A stretch of DNA of 64,000 nucleotides. Source: Candidatus Uhrbacteria bacterium (GTDB lineage Bacteria > Patescibacteriota > Patescibacteriia > 2-12-FULL-60-25). Both the position numbers and the translations under genes were made by a program. The stretch lies in the NCBI GenBank assembly GCA_030649995.1, contig JAUSEV010000013.1, positions 23,966-87,965 of the forward strand, read 5' to 3'. Positions 53,982 through 62,344 of the stretch are shown one piece after another. How positions within the stretch are numbered: the first letter of the stretch is position 1; each line of letters starts with the position of its first letter. The notes beneath the pieces were generated by a model that worked only from the letters and a program-made list of their open reading frames with translations, had not been told where the DNA came from and ran no database searches.

Positions 53982-55270
53982 AGATACATCGTTCACTCGC
54001 TCGTCTGATGCTCTTTGTGCCATGGGTGATCTGTGGTGGAATTTTGGTTTGGTTGATCGCGTTGCGTTTTCCTTTTGATGGGAAGCGCCATCTCACTTTT
54101 ACCTTTGACGGCACGAGCCCGTGGTTTGATGCATTCCTTCCGGCGGAACGCGTGACACCTGTCGGACTTCAAGAAGATGGGTGGATGGGACAGCGCATCA
54201 AAGATGAGCCGGTGTATGCCGGCGCGCGTATGCCCGGCGTGTTTGATCGAGTGACGGTCGGTTTGGATTTTAAGCCCACGCGGCAGCCGTTGCTTGAGTT
54301 TGGCATGCTGCGCGACCCACAACAGCCCTCGAGTTTCGAGTTACGGCCGCTGTGGAGCGAGGTTTTGTCCAAGAGATGGCGGCGCGTTGAACAGGGATCG
54401 TTGCGCGGATACGTCAAAAATAATCAGCAGGATAGCGTGTTAGGCTCTTCTGATTTTGAGCATCTTCTTGTTTGGCGGGCGGCTGCTTCTTCGCCAAAAT
54501 TGATGGATCGTGCTCGGGAAACGCGTGCGATTTTGCTTGATCTTTCCGGCAGCCATGATTTTTTTCTCGTGCCAACCGATGGAGAGTTGCGCTTCCATTT
54601 TCAAATGGAGGATCGATCATCTCCGGCACGATTCGTGGATTTGCGTATGGAGCGAGACGGTCAAGTGTTGTGGACCCGCTCCATTCCCGGAAATCAAGAA
54701 TATAAAATTGAAGCACAAGCTGTTGCTGCCGGTGTCTATAAAATGAGCGTGAGAGCGCCTGATAATCAGGTACGCATCACTCGTATCACGACGAACATGC
54801 GTCATTGGGTGATTGGTCCTCGACTCAATCTTGCGGCCGGTGTGCGTGTATGGACAAACTCGCATCATGTAACACCCCTCTCATCATCACCGGTGCGCCC
54901 GGGAGATACTCGGGTCATCGGCGATGGATATTTTTCTTTTGATCAAGAAGCGTTATTTTTACCGCAGCCGCGCCGCTTGACGGACGCGACAGATGCGGAT
55001 CGGGAAAAAATCATTGGCGTGCTCACCACCTACCAACCGCCGGAAGTTTTGTCTGACGGTTGGCTGCGCGCTCACAGCGACTTTTCTTTGGATCGAGTGC
55101 GCGATCGCATCAAATTCGTTTTGTCAGCCCCCGGCTTAGCTTCCCGCCAAGGTTTGGTTGATGTGCGTGCCGTGGATTTATGGTATGCGCGACCGCCTTT
55201 GTCATGGCAGGAATTTTTGCGTGTGATGCGCCGAGAATTGAGCGGAATAAAAAAACGCTTATGGATATAA
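53978..55270 (+). CDS. Anchored hypothetical with carbohydrate-binding-like domains, partner of the glycosyltransferase gene
   Basis: The 430-residue protein has an N-terminal TM (about 8-28) and a large extracytoplasmic part of beta-rich modules. The first (about 35-165) begins 'RHLTFTFDGTSPWFDAFLPA'; the second (about 185-280) has 'GSHDFFLVPTDGELRFHFQME', resembling a jelly-roll; the last has 'AHSDFSLDRVRDRIKFVLSAPG'. Its ATG overlaps the glycosyltransferase stop (ATGA) and its own end overlaps a 59-residue gene. Conserved co-translation suggests a shared glycan pathway. The family is not recognised. Confidence 0.7.
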   Translation: MKIHRSLARLMLFVPWVICGGILVWLIALRFPFDGKRHLTFTFDGTSPWFDAFLPAERVTPVGLQEDGWMGQRIKDEPVYAGARMPGVFDRVTVGLDFKPTRQPLLEFGMLRDPQQPSSFELRPLWSEVLSKRWRRVEQGSLRGYVKNNQQDSVLGSSDFEHLLVWRAAASSPKLMDRARETRAILLDLSGSHDFFLVPTDGELRFHFQMEDRSSPARFVDLRMERDGQVLWTRSIPGNQEYKIEAQAVAAGVYKMSVRAPDNQVRITRITTNMRHWVIGPRLNLAAGVRVWTNSHHVTPLSSSPVRPGDTRVIGDGYFSFDQEALFLPQPRRLTDATDADREKIIGVLTTYQPPEVLSDGWLRAHSDFSLDRVRDRIKFVLSAPGLASRQGLVDVRAVDLWYARPPLSWQEFLRVMRRELSGIKKRLWI

Positions 55271-55440
55271 AAGAATTTTTCTCTCGTCTCCTTCTTCACG
55301 CCTCATATGCGTTGATGTGCTTGATTGGATGTCTAATCATCGGCGAATGGTTGGTGCCAGGCTCCGTGCTGACCCATTTCAATTTTATATGGTTGATTCC
55401 GCTTGCCATCACATCAACCATTCTTTATCATTCTTTTTAG
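55261..55440 (+). CDS. Small two-TM protein (59 aa)
   Basis: A start ATG at 55261 overlaps the previous stop by 10 bases. The product has two hydrophobic segments (about 12-31 and 42-57) and little else. It is probably translated together with the two genes before it. The function is unknown. Confidence 0.6.
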   Translation: MDIKEFFSRLLLHASYALMCLIGCLIIGEWLVPGSVLTHFNFIWLIPLAITSTILYHSF

Positions 55441-55476
55441 GCTGAAACCTGTAACCTGTAACCTGAAACCTGCCCC
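55440..55476. repeat. CCTGTAA/CCTGAAA tandem repeat
   Basis: GAAACCTGTAACCTGTAACC and TGAAACCTG fill the spacer just before the HIT gene ATG. Confidence 0.7.
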
Positions 55477-55477
55477 C

Positions 55478-55885
55478 ATGGATTGCTTATTTTGCAAAAT
55501 CATCGCCAAACAGATTCCTTCCACGCCCGTGTATGAGGATGAGGATGTGTATGCGTTTTTAGACATTCATCCGATCAACCCCGGCCACACGCTCGTCGTC
55601 CCAAAAAAACATTGTCAAGGGTTTTTGGATTGTGACTCATCGGTCGTCACCAAATGGATTGCCGCGACGCAAAAGATCGCGCAAGCCATGAAAAAAGGTT
55701 TGGCGCTCGAAGGTCTCAATTTGGAGCAGAATGAAGGGGAAGTGGCAGGTCAAGTTATCCGTCATCTGCACATCCACATCATCCCACGATACGCGAACGA
55801 TAAATTAAAGCATTGGCCGGGAAAAACGTATGCGTCAATGGATGAGATGCGTGGAGTTGCGGAAAAGATTTTGAATGGATTTTGA
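55478..55885 (+). CDS. HIT-family nucleotide-binding hydrolase
   Basis: The 135-residue protein begins MDCLFCKIIAKQIPSTPVYE, the standard HIT opening with a zinc-type CxxC. It ends with the histidine triad HLHIHIIPR (His96, 98, 100), the family pattern HxHxHxx. HINT/HIT proteins hydrolyse nucleoside phosphoramidates or dinucleoside polyphosphates. The upstream frame (55403) is not used because it contains the tandem repeat. The stop touches the gltX start region. Confidence 0.93.
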   Translation: MDCLFCKIIAKQIPSTPVYEDEDVYAFLDIHPINPGHTLVVPKKHCQGFLDCDSSVVTKWIAATQKIAQAMKKGLALEGLNLEQNEGEVAGQVIRHLHIHIIPRYANDKLKHWPGKTYASMDEMRGVAEKILNGF

Positions 55886-55886
55886 T

Positions 55887-57377
55887 ATGGGAAAGATAAC
55901 TCATGCGCCTATGCGCACGCGAATGGCGCCGTCGCCAACCGGCGACATGCACATCGGCACGTTGCGTACGGCGCTTTACAGTTATTTTTTGGCTCGACAG
56001 TCAAACGGGCAATTTATTATTCGCATTGAGGATACGGATCGGGAGCGACTTGTGCTCGGGACGCTTGAGAGTCTTTTGAAAACATTTCAGACACTTGGCC
56101 TCGATCATGATGAGGGACCAGTTTTGCGATCTGATGGGACACTCGGTGAAAAAGGGGATTGCGGGCCATACATTCAATCTGAACGTTTGTCGCTCTACAA
56201 AAAATATGCAGAGCAGTTAGTGCAATCCGGTCATGCCTATTGTTGTTTTTGTACGGAAGAAAGATTGACCAAGATGCGCGCAGATCAGATCGCGTCAAAA
56301 CAGCCACCGAAATATGATCGCTTATGTTTGAAATTATCAACGGAGGAAGTTCAGTCAAAGTTGAATCAAGGCGAGTTGTACGTTATTCGCATGAAGATTC
56401 CGGAAGGAGAATCAAAATTTATTGACGCGATTCGCGGGGAGATCCTCTTTCAAAATACCGAAGTGGACGATCAAGTTTTAATTAAATCCGATGGTTTTCC
56501 CACTTATCATCTTGCGGTCGTGGTGGACGATCATTTGATGAACATCACGCACGTGCTGCGCGGAGAGGAATGGATTTCTTCCACGCCAAAGCAAATTATT
56601 TTGCATCAGATGTTGAACTGGGAAATGCCGGTGTACGCGCATGTGCCATTGATTTTGAATCCTGACAAAACAAAATTGTCCAAACGCAAAGGCGATGTGT
56701 CGGTCGAATCTTATCTCAAAAAAGGGTATTTGCCGCAAGCGTTGATCAACTTTCTCGCGTTGCTCGGTTGGAATCCCACAGCAAATCGAGAAATTTTCCC
56801 GTGTAGTGAGCTTGTCGAACTATTTGATCTCTCAAAAGTCAATAAAAGCGGCGCAGTCATGAACATGGAAAAATTAAATTGGATGAACGCGCAATATCTC
56901 AAAATGATGCCGGAAAAAGAATATCTCGCTCTTTGTCAACCTTGGCTAGACACATTACCCATTACCCATTACGCATTACCGGATATCGATCGCGCCTGCC
57001 TCTTGGTTCGTGATCGCGTGCAAATATTGTCAGAGTTGCCTCAACTCATTGGATTTTTATTTGAACCATCACTGGAATACGATGCATCGCTTCTTTTATG
57101 GAAAACGCAAACCAAAGAAGATGCAAAAGAACGGTTGACTATCGTGCGCGAGTTTTTGAACAAACGACTGACTGATCAATTTTCTTTGATCGCGGATTTG
57201 GATCAAACCATTCGATCCTTGATCGTCGAGCGCGGTTGGCAAAATGGAGACACGCTGTGGCCGTTACGTGTGGCACTTTCCGGTCAAAAACAATCGCCCG
57301 GGCCGTTTGAATTGTTGGTGGCGTATGGAAAAGAGCGGGCGTTAGAACGCATAGACCAAGCTCTCGCAAAATTATGA
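55887..57377 (+). CDS. gltX: Glutamyl-tRNA synthetase
   Basis: The class I synthetase charges tRNA-Glu (or tRNA-Gln where amidotransferase is used). HIGH appears as HIGT (residue about 22), the second signature as KLSKRKGD (near 264), with 'RMAPSPTGDMHIGTLRTALY' at the start and 'DQVLIKSDGFPTYHLAVVVDDH'. The frame extends to an earlier ATG (55875) inside the HIT gene. Residues about 355-366 (LPITHYALPD) derive from a CATTACCCATTACGCATTAC repeat, related to the spacer at 35.1 kb and placed in the anticodon-binding domain. The stop overlaps the M23 gene by four bases. Confidence 0.95.
   Translation: MGKITHAPMRTRMAPSPTGDMHIGTLRTALYSYFLARQSNGQFIIRIEDTDRERLVLGTLESLLKTFQTLGLDHDEGPVLRSDGTLGEKGDCGPYIQSERLSLYKKYAEQLVQSGHAYCCFCTEERLTKMRADQIASKQPPKYDRLCLKLSTEEVQSKLNQGELYVIRMKIPEGESKFIDAIRGEILFQNTEVDDQVLIKSDGFPTYHLAVVVDDHLMNITHVLRGEEWISSTPKQIILHQMLNWEMPVYAHVPLILNPDKTKLSKRKGDVSVESYLKKGYLPQALINFLALLGWNPTANREIFPCSELVELFDLSKVNKSGAVMNMEKLNWMNAQYLKMMPEKEYLALCQPWLDTLPITHYALPDIDRACLLVRDRVQILSELPQLIGFLFEPSLEYDASLLLWKTQTKEDAKERLTIVREFLNKRLTDQFSLIADLDQTIRSLIVERGWQNGDTLWPLRVALSGQKQSPGPFELLVAYGKERALERIDQALAKL
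56949..56985. repeat. CATTACCC/CATTACGC tandem repeat inside gltX
   Basis: ACACATTACCCATTACCC and ATTACGCATTACC give four 8-base units, translated as TLPITHYALP. The complementary repeat is at 35094-35128. Confidence 0.8.
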
Positions 57378-58624
57378 GATTGATCCGTATTTTTTTGAGC
57401 TTGATTTTTGCGCTCACTCTCACGACGCAGCCTCTTTTGAGTTACGCGCAAACATCAACGGAAGAAACGGAGGCGGCAAACGGCGGATTGAAACGGGAAA
57501 TTGATCAGTTAAACGGTCAGGTTCGCGATAAAGAAAAACGCGTACAAGAACTCGACAGCCTGATCGGCAAATACAAGAGCCGGATCAAAGAATATGAGGC
57601 CGCCGTCGGTTCATTGCAAAATCAAGTGGCACTTCTGGAAAATCGAATTGAGGAAAAACAGTTTGCCGTAGAACGGACCAAGAATCAGATTGAGGTAACC
57701 GGTCTCCAGATTCAATCTCTCGGCAATCAAATCCGGATAGAACAGGCTCGCGTGGAGCGTCGTCAAGCCTCGCTTGCGGCACTCATAAGAAAAATCCATG
57801 AAGCGGATATGGTGACGACTTTTGACGTGATCCTGACGCGTCCATCCTTATCGGAATTTTTTTCTCGTCTTGAGGAGCTCAAACGCGTGGAATATGAATT
57901 GGTGGATGCCACAAAAGCGGTTAAGGAAACAAAAAAACAACTCGAGGGACATAAAGCAAGACTTGAATCCGAACGGCTGGCTTTACAAAATCAAAAACAG
58001 GCGTTGCAGAAAGAACAGGATGGCCTTGAGGGAGATCGGTCTGCCAAAGTGTCGCTCATCACCGAGACGCAAAACAAGGATGAGGAGTTTCAGCGCATCT
58101 TGCATGAATTGCGACAGGAGCAACAAAGCACGGCGGATCGATTGGCAAATTTACAAGATCGCCTCAAAGATAAATTGGATTCCATAGATACGGCATTGGC
58201 TCGAGGCGATGTTTTACTCAATTGGCCGCTACGGGCGCTCAAAGGCATTTCCGCGCATTTTCATGATCCAACCTATCCGTTTCGTCGATTGTTTGAACAT
58301 CCCGGTGTTGATGTTCCCACGGGGGTTGGGACACCTGTGCGAGCGGCAGCCGGAGGGTATGTTGCATGGAATAAGCGTGGAAAACAGTACGGAAATTATG
58401 TGATGCTCGTCCATCCCGGTGGCATTGCGACCGTGTATGCCCACCTGACGCGCTTTGGCGCCTCCCCCGACTCGTACGTTGAGCGCGGAGATATTATCGG
58501 CTATTCCGGCGGTCGCCCGGGCGATCCTGGAGCCGGACTTTCCACCGGACCGCACCTGCATTTTGAAGTCCGTCAAAATGGCATCCCGGTGAATCCGGAA
58601 AATTTTTTAGCGAGTTTGGAGTAG
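57374..58624 (+). CDS. M23-family murein hydrolase with coiled coil (EnvC/NlpD-like)
   Basis: The 416-residue protein has a signal peptide (about 1-26, ending in SYA). A long Gln/Glu/Arg/Lys coiled coil (about 30-265) is interrupted by a short hydrophobic piece (TFDVILTRPSLSEFFSRLEE). The C-terminal LytM domain has HPGVDVPTGVGTPVRAAA (metal His and Asp) and HLHFEVR (metal His). The family cuts peptidoglycan cross-links or activates amidases during division. It follows gltX with a four-base overlap and is secreted. Confidence 0.92.
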   Translation: MRLIRIFLSLIFALTLTTQPLLSYAQTSTEETEAANGGLKREIDQLNGQVRDKEKRVQELDSLIGKYKSRIKEYEAAVGSLQNQVALLENRIEEKQFAVERTKNQIEVTGLQIQSLGNQIRIEQARVERRQASLAALIRKIHEADMVTTFDVILTRPSLSEFFSRLEELKRVEYELVDATKAVKETKKQLEGHKARLESERLALQNQKQALQKEQDGLEGDRSAKVSLITETQNKDEEFQRILHELRQEQQSTADRLANLQDRLKDKLDSIDTALARGDVLLNWPLRALKGISAHFHDPTYPFRRLFEHPGVDVPTGVGTPVRAAAGGYVAWNKRGKQYGNYVMLVHPGGIATVYAHLTRFGASPDSYVERGDIIGYSGGRPGDPGAGLSTGPHLHFEVRQNGIPVNPENFLASLE

Positions 58625-58639
58625 GGGTCGATAAAACAG

Positions 58640-58800
58640 AAAATCAATAAACTCCCCCGCAGCAGAGCTGATGGGGTATCAATTCTAAATCAAAGCTCTG
58701 TCATTCTGAACGCAATTCTATGGAGTGAAGAATCTCCGAATTCGATCGGTCGAAGATCCTTCGTTTCGTCGGACTTTACTCAGGATGACAGATGGCTTAC
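58640..58800. repeat. Spacer palindromes including a CTGTCATTCTGA-type element
   Basis: CCCCCGCAGCAGAGCTGATGGGG and TCTGTCATTCTGAACG...CAGGATGACAGA (58690-58790) are inverted repeats of the widely found spacer class. The spacer 58625-58847 holds nothing else. Confidence 0.75.
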
Positions 58801-58847
58801 GCAGTAAGCTGCGGAGCATTGACTCTAAAAGAAAATAAAACAGTAAA

Positions 58848-59849
58848 TCAAACTCGAGCAAGTTCTAAAACCAGCTTCAGTTCATCGAGCGTGGAGATTC
58901 TCACGAGTTGCGATCGCAAATCTTTCCAGCCGCTCATATTTTTAAAATACCACGGCAGATGTTTGCGGAGTTTGATGAGTCCACGCTCGCCATAGTGTTC
59001 GACTTGAAGTTGAGCGTGAGCGAGGACGGCGGAAGCGCGATCGGTCATCGTAGGGGCAGACCCTTGCGTCTGCCCTCCCCGTGCGTCGAACCCGAACGGA
59101 GGGCGAACACATGGGTTCGCCCCTACCCCGTCCATAATGTCTCGAAATATCCACGGGTTGCCCAGCGCTCCTCGTCCAATCAACACACCGTCGGCGCCGG
59201 ATTTTGCCAATGCTTGGCGCGCATCCTCAACCGTTACGATGTCGCCGTTGACCAAAAACGGGACGTTTGGGACTTGCCTTCGCGCCTCGCCGATGCGATC
59301 CCAATTTGATTTTCCGGAATAGCCCTGTTCTTTTGTGCGGCCGTGTACGGAAATCAAATCAGCACCTGCGTCTTCCAAAATTTTTACAAATTCGAGGCAG
59401 TCTCGATCATCCTTCCAGCCCAAACGCGTTTTGACGCTGATCGGAATCGTTACCGCGCTTTTCATCGCTTTAATGATGGCGGTCGCGCGTGCCGGTTCTT
59501 TGATTAAAAACGCGCCATTAAAATTTGAAACGATATTGTACACCGGACAACCCATGTTGATGTCAATCGCGTCCGGATGGAATTTTTCTTCAATGATACG
59601 CGCGGCCTCGGCCATGGTAGCCGGGTCACTCCCAAAAATTTGCTGTACGAGCGGGCGCTCTCTCTCATCAAACTCCGCCATTTTTAATGTTTTAGGATTG
59701 AGACGAACAACCGCCTCGGATGACACCATTTCACGAAACATCAAAGGCGCGCCGTGAGACTTACAAATCAAACAAAACGGAAGATCGCTCATGTCTGCCA
59801 TGGGCGCTAATGCGATGATGGGTTTTGGGAAGGACTTCCAGTCAATCAT
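58848..59849 (-). CDS. dus: tRNA-dihydrouridine synthase
   Basis: The 333-residue flavoenzyme reduces uridines in the tRNA D loop. 'PIIALAPMADMSDLPF', the catalytic Cys in 'INMGCPVYNIVSN' (about residue 101), 'ISVKTRLGW', 'ISVHGRTKEQGYSG' and 'VNGDI ... GADGVLIGRGALGNPWIF' are all present. The start ATG 59849 is preferred; an earlier ATG adds two residues. Residues about 245-270 are an insert from a palindromic repeat (59043-59130), placed between the barrel and the C-terminal RNA-binding domain. The family subtype (DusB-like) is likely from 'FREMVSSEAVV', but not certain. Confidence 0.93.
   Translation of the reverse strand: MIDWKSFPKPIIALAPMADMSDLPFCLICKSHGAPLMFREMVSSEAVVRLNPKTLKMAEFDERERPLVQQIFGSDPATMAEAARIIEEKFHPDAIDINMGCPVYNIVSNFNGAFLIKEPARATAIIKAMKSAVTIPISVKTRLGWKDDRDCLEFVKILEDAGADLISVHGRTKEQGYSGKSNWDRIGEARRQVPNVPFLVNGDIVTVEDARQALAKSGADGVLIGRGALGNPWIFRDIMDGVGANPCVRPPFGFDARGGQTQGSAPTMTDRASAVLAHAQLQVEHYGERGLIKLRKHLPWYFKNMSGWKDLRSQLVRISTLDELKLVLELARV
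59043..59130. repeat. Palindromic repeat inside dus
   Basis: GTAGGGGCAGACCCTTGCGTCTGCCC lies at the left and GGGCGAACACATGGGTTCGCCCCTAC at the right, a composite inverted repeat. It is translated in frame as a Gly/Pro-rich linker (VGANPCVRPPFGF). Confidence 0.85.
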
Positions 59850-59916
59850 GCACAAGAGGATAGACGATCATGAAGAAAAAATCAAGAGATGGTGGCTCGA
59901 GAGACGGCGCGGAGAC

Positions 59917-59944
59917 TTGACTTTTTTTTATGAATGATTAAGAT
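59917..59944 (+). promoter_or_regulatory. Promoter of the NUDIX-like gene
   Basis: TTGACT, a 16-base spacer and TAAGAT lie 40 bases before the ATG. Confidence 0.5.
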
Positions 59945-59983
59945 GTTGATTCAGGATACATCTTTCCTGATAAGGAGGAAGTG

Positions 59984-60730
59984 ATGAGCGGAAAAAGTGG
60001 TAGAGATGGAGGAGCTGTACTGCTGGAAGGGCAACACTCCAACATGCTGAATCCATGGGGTCAGCCAGTGATCGGTTGGATCCCCACCGCACAAGGGGTA
60101 GGTGGCTTGCACAACTCGCGCGGCGGCTACGCCATGCTTCGGGTCGTTGTGCAGAAGCGTCTGGAGGACGTGCTGTGCCCCATCTACGACCAACCCGTTC
60201 TCATCGAGAACCCCGGAGCGGTCGTGATCGCGCAACTCGAGGATCGCGTGGGATTTGTCCAGAATTTCAGGATGGTCGGCGAGCGAATTCTACCCAATGC
60301 GGGTGCGGACTACGTCAGGAATCTTGAGGAGAGTGGTCTGTGGTCAGAGCTCATCAAGTCGCTTGGGAGATGGTGCTGGGAGTGTCCGCGCGGTCTCGTT
60401 CCGCCGGATGCGCTAGATGGGAGTGGTGAATTGCTTGAGGCGTTCGTCCTGCGGACGGCAAAGCTCGAGGCACTCGAGGAGGCGGGATTCAAGCTCCAAG
60501 ATGCTCACATCGTAGGGCGCGTGAACGCGAACTCGACCTTTTTCCCGCATGCGCAGTACGTTGTGCATGCGCGCATCGTCTCGCGCGGCTCGGCCACTCC
60601 GGAATCCTTGGAAATGATCGGTACGAGCAAGCTGTTCTCGATGAAGGAACTGCGTACGCTCAACGAGCGGGGAGAGTTCGATGATGGTCTGACGTTGGCC
60701 GCCCTTGCTCTTTGTGGACTGACGCTCTAA
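59984..60730 (+). CDS. NUDIX-like hydrolase, self-contained transcription unit
   Basis: The start ATG 59984 follows AAGGAGGAAGTG with standard spacing; a GTG just upstream is possible. The 248-residue protein has a region (about 134-172) of the NUDIX type: WECPRGLVPPD, then AKLEALEEAGFKL, in which the REUxEExGU helix is KLEALEEAGF. The first Glu/Gly of the Nudix box is weak, because the loop PRGLVPPDALDGSGE is lengthened. It could cleave a nucleoside-diphosphate-linked compound such as ADP-ribose. GC is high and codons differ from dus. Confidence 0.7.
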   Translation: MSGKSGRDGGAVLLEGQHSNMLNPWGQPVIGWIPTAQGVGGLHNSRGGYAMLRVVVQKRLEDVLCPIYDQPVLIENPGAVVIAQLEDRVGFVQNFRMVGERILPNAGADYVRNLEESGLWSELIKSLGRWCWECPRGLVPPDALDGSGELLEAFVLRTAKLEALEEAGFKLQDAHIVGRVNANSTFFPHAQYVVHARIVSRGSATPESLEMIGTSKLFSMKELRTLNERGEFDDGLTLAALALCGLTL

Positions 60731-60746
60731 AAAGCGTTCTCAACTC

Positions 60747-60793
60747 CACGTTAGCCATTCCCTCGAGGATATGTGGCTAACGTGTTTTTTTTA
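60747..60793 (+). terminator. Intrinsic terminator
   Basis: CACGTTAGCCA and TGGCTAACGTG pair and are followed by eight T residues. Confidence 0.85.
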
Positions 60794-60893
60794 TTCTTTC
60801 ACGTCGGAAATTCTGGAAGTTTGAATATAAAGTGAAAAATTTCTGAACCAGATATTTGGTGTTGTGCGATGTTGTGTGGCAACCGTCCCGGTA

Positions 60894-61199
60894 TTATTCC
60901 GTTCTATCTAAAATTATCCTATTCTTGAAACTTCCACGTTCTTCCGCTTTTTTCTGGCGGACTTCCTCAAGCGTTTGTAAACTCACGCCTTTCAGAGCGC
61001 AAATTGCATGCAAAACTTCTAAAATATCAGCAGCCTCTTCTACACATGGATTTTCCAAAAACTCACCAACCTCTTCATGCAATTTGCGCGTCAAAGCCTC
61101 CTCGTACTCTTTATCTTCAGCAATATGCGTTATAGCTTTCTCACCTTTATTTTCTATAATGTTGAGAATATTGTCTCTAACCAGTTTATTGTATTCCAT
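60894..61199 (-). CDS. MazG/HisE-like phosphoribosyl-ATP pyrophosphohydrolase-type protein
   Basis: The product (about 101 residues from ATG 61199) has the all-helical NTP-pyrophosphatase pattern: YNKLVRDNILNIIENKG, 'LHEEVGEFLENPCVEEAADILEVLHAI' with the metal-binding E-E-x2-E...E-x2-D arrangement, and a GxF tail ('ERGSFKNRIIL'). These enzymes clear aberrant nucleotides. It is the last gene of a leftward Fic cluster (14 bases after fic). Confidence 0.85.
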   Translation of the reverse strand: MEYNKLVRDNILNIIENKGEKAITHIAEDKEYEEALTRKLHEEVGEFLENPCVEEAADILEVLHAICALKGVSLQTLEEVRQKKAEERGSFKNRIILDRTE

Positions 61200-61213
61200 A
61201 AGCAAAAAACACC

Positions 61214-61861
61214 TTATTTCTTTACTCTGTAATACTTCAATGGCACGCCATCGTATCTTTCTAATAACCCGTCGTAGATTAAGCTTATCAGAGGTTCCAC
61301 ATCGTTCATAATGTCAATTTGAGCCAAGGTCTGACGATAACGATTTTTATTTTCTTTTTCAATCTTTACGGATATTCCAACTAGGCCGTATCGTTCTAGA
61401 ATAAGGTTAGCGGCCAAGCGAGCGGTACGGCCGTTGCCTTCGCGAAAAGGGTGAACAAAAGTTATGGCGTGATGTAACCACGCTGCCACGCGTACCACCG
61501 CTTCAAACGTTTCTGCCAAAGCATGTTCATTGCTATGTTTGCCGTGTATAACCCCCTCCACTGTTTGCAAGGCATTAAGTTTACTTTGTAGTTCTTCGTC
61601 CCTCTTCGCCATTAGCGAGGCAACTTCCGAATGGTGCGGAGGCAAATGTTCAGAATGGGTTATTTTTAAATTTTCTTCTCGGTATTTACCGGCAATCTCG
61701 GGCCATGCGTCTTTGAAAATTTTTTTGTGAATTGCGCAAATAGTGACCATGGAAATGGCCTTGTGGGAATGAGCGTATTTTCTTACAAAACGAGAGGCGC
61801 GGATTACTCCAATCGCCTCTCGTGTTTGCAGCTCTTCTTCGGTTTGTGGTCGGTTACTCAT
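61214..61861 (-). CDS. fic: Fic-domain AMP-transferase (putative toxin)
   Basis: The 215-residue protein has the active Fic motif HPFREGNGRTAR (residues 137-148) with His137, Phe139, Asn143 and Gly144 of the canonical HxFx(D/E)GNGRxxR. It therefore should transfer AMP (or a related group) to a hydroxyl on a target protein. The inhibitory helix motif is not in this chain; it is encoded just upstream in the 61870-62064 gene. The start ATG follows an 8-base gap. Class I toxin-antitoxin pairs have this order. Confidence 0.92.
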   Translation of the reverse strand: MSNRPQTEEELQTREAIGVIRASRFVRKYAHSHKAISMVTICAIHKKIFKDAWPEIAGKYREENLKITHSEHLPPHHSEVASLMAKRDEELQSKLNALQTVEGVIHGKHSNEHALAETFEAVVRVAAWLHHAITFVHPFREGNGRTARLAANLILERYGLVGISVKIEKENKNRYRQTLAQIDIMNDVEPLISLIYDGLLERYDGVPLKYYRVKK

Positions 61862-61869
61862 AAAAGTTA

Positions 61870-62064
61870 TTAAGCCACTTTTTGTGCAAGTTTTTCGAAT
61901 TCTTTTTTATCGAGGTCGCTGCCTTCTAGAGCACTAGAATAATACGCATGCTCAATATCCCAGCCCTTTTCGAGGGAGGATTTTTGGGTTGGGGAGAGTT
62001 TGGCGATATGATCTTTGGCAACCCTCATGCTGGTCAAAAGATGGGCTAATTTAGGATTTTTCAT
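61870..62064 (-). CDS. Anti-Fic-like antitoxin with inhibitory helix motif
   Basis: The 64-residue protein contains SSALEG (residues 43-48), which fits the (S/T)xxxE(G/N) inhibition motif of Fic regulators; the Glu would block the ATP gamma-phosphate site. It starts at ATG 62064, chosen over a longer frame. It could be a free antitoxin (class I) or the N-terminal inhibitory segment split from a class II Fic protein by a stop and new start. AT-rich, no Shine-Dalgarno. Confidence 0.75.
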   Translation of the reverse strand: MKNPKLAHLLTSMRVAKDHIAKLSPTQKSSLEKGWDIEHAYYSSALEGSDLDKKEFEKLAQKVA

Positions 62065-62268
62065 AGTGTGTGTAGTATACAAGAAATTTGATGAAATTGC
62101 AAGCCAGCAGTTTTATCGGAATTTTTTAGTTACATTAAAATTAGTTAAGAAAAGAGAACGCTCTGACATAAAAATAATTAACAATTAAAAAATTCATCAC
62201 TCGTCACATTCGTCCCCCCCCTCGCCAATCATCAATCACAAAAAACAAAAAGTGAAAATAATTTATTT

Positions 62269-62298
62269 CCGCTAACGGGTACCGCCGCTGTTATCGGA
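62269..62298. repeat. attC-like short hairpin site A
   Basis: On the minus strand CGATAACAGCGGCGGTACCC then GTTAGCGG. It shares ATAACAGCG and GTTAGC-GAAATAA with the site at 63025-63082. It lies 47 bases behind the stop of the 209-aa gene. The spacer 62065-62344 is otherwise AT-rich and featureless. Confidence 0.45.
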
Positions 62299-62344
62299 TG
62301 TAATTAAATTTTTATCTCCTTATTGTTATTTTTAGGATTATTTT

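Noticed and set aside
55403..55477. N-terminal extension of the HIT protein
   Set aside because: It translates the tandem repeat and the end of the previous gene; family members start at MDCLFC.
60747..60793. GTTAGCCA/TGGCTAAC considered as an attC-like site
   Set aside because: A continuous stem followed by eight T residues is better explained as an intrinsic terminator.
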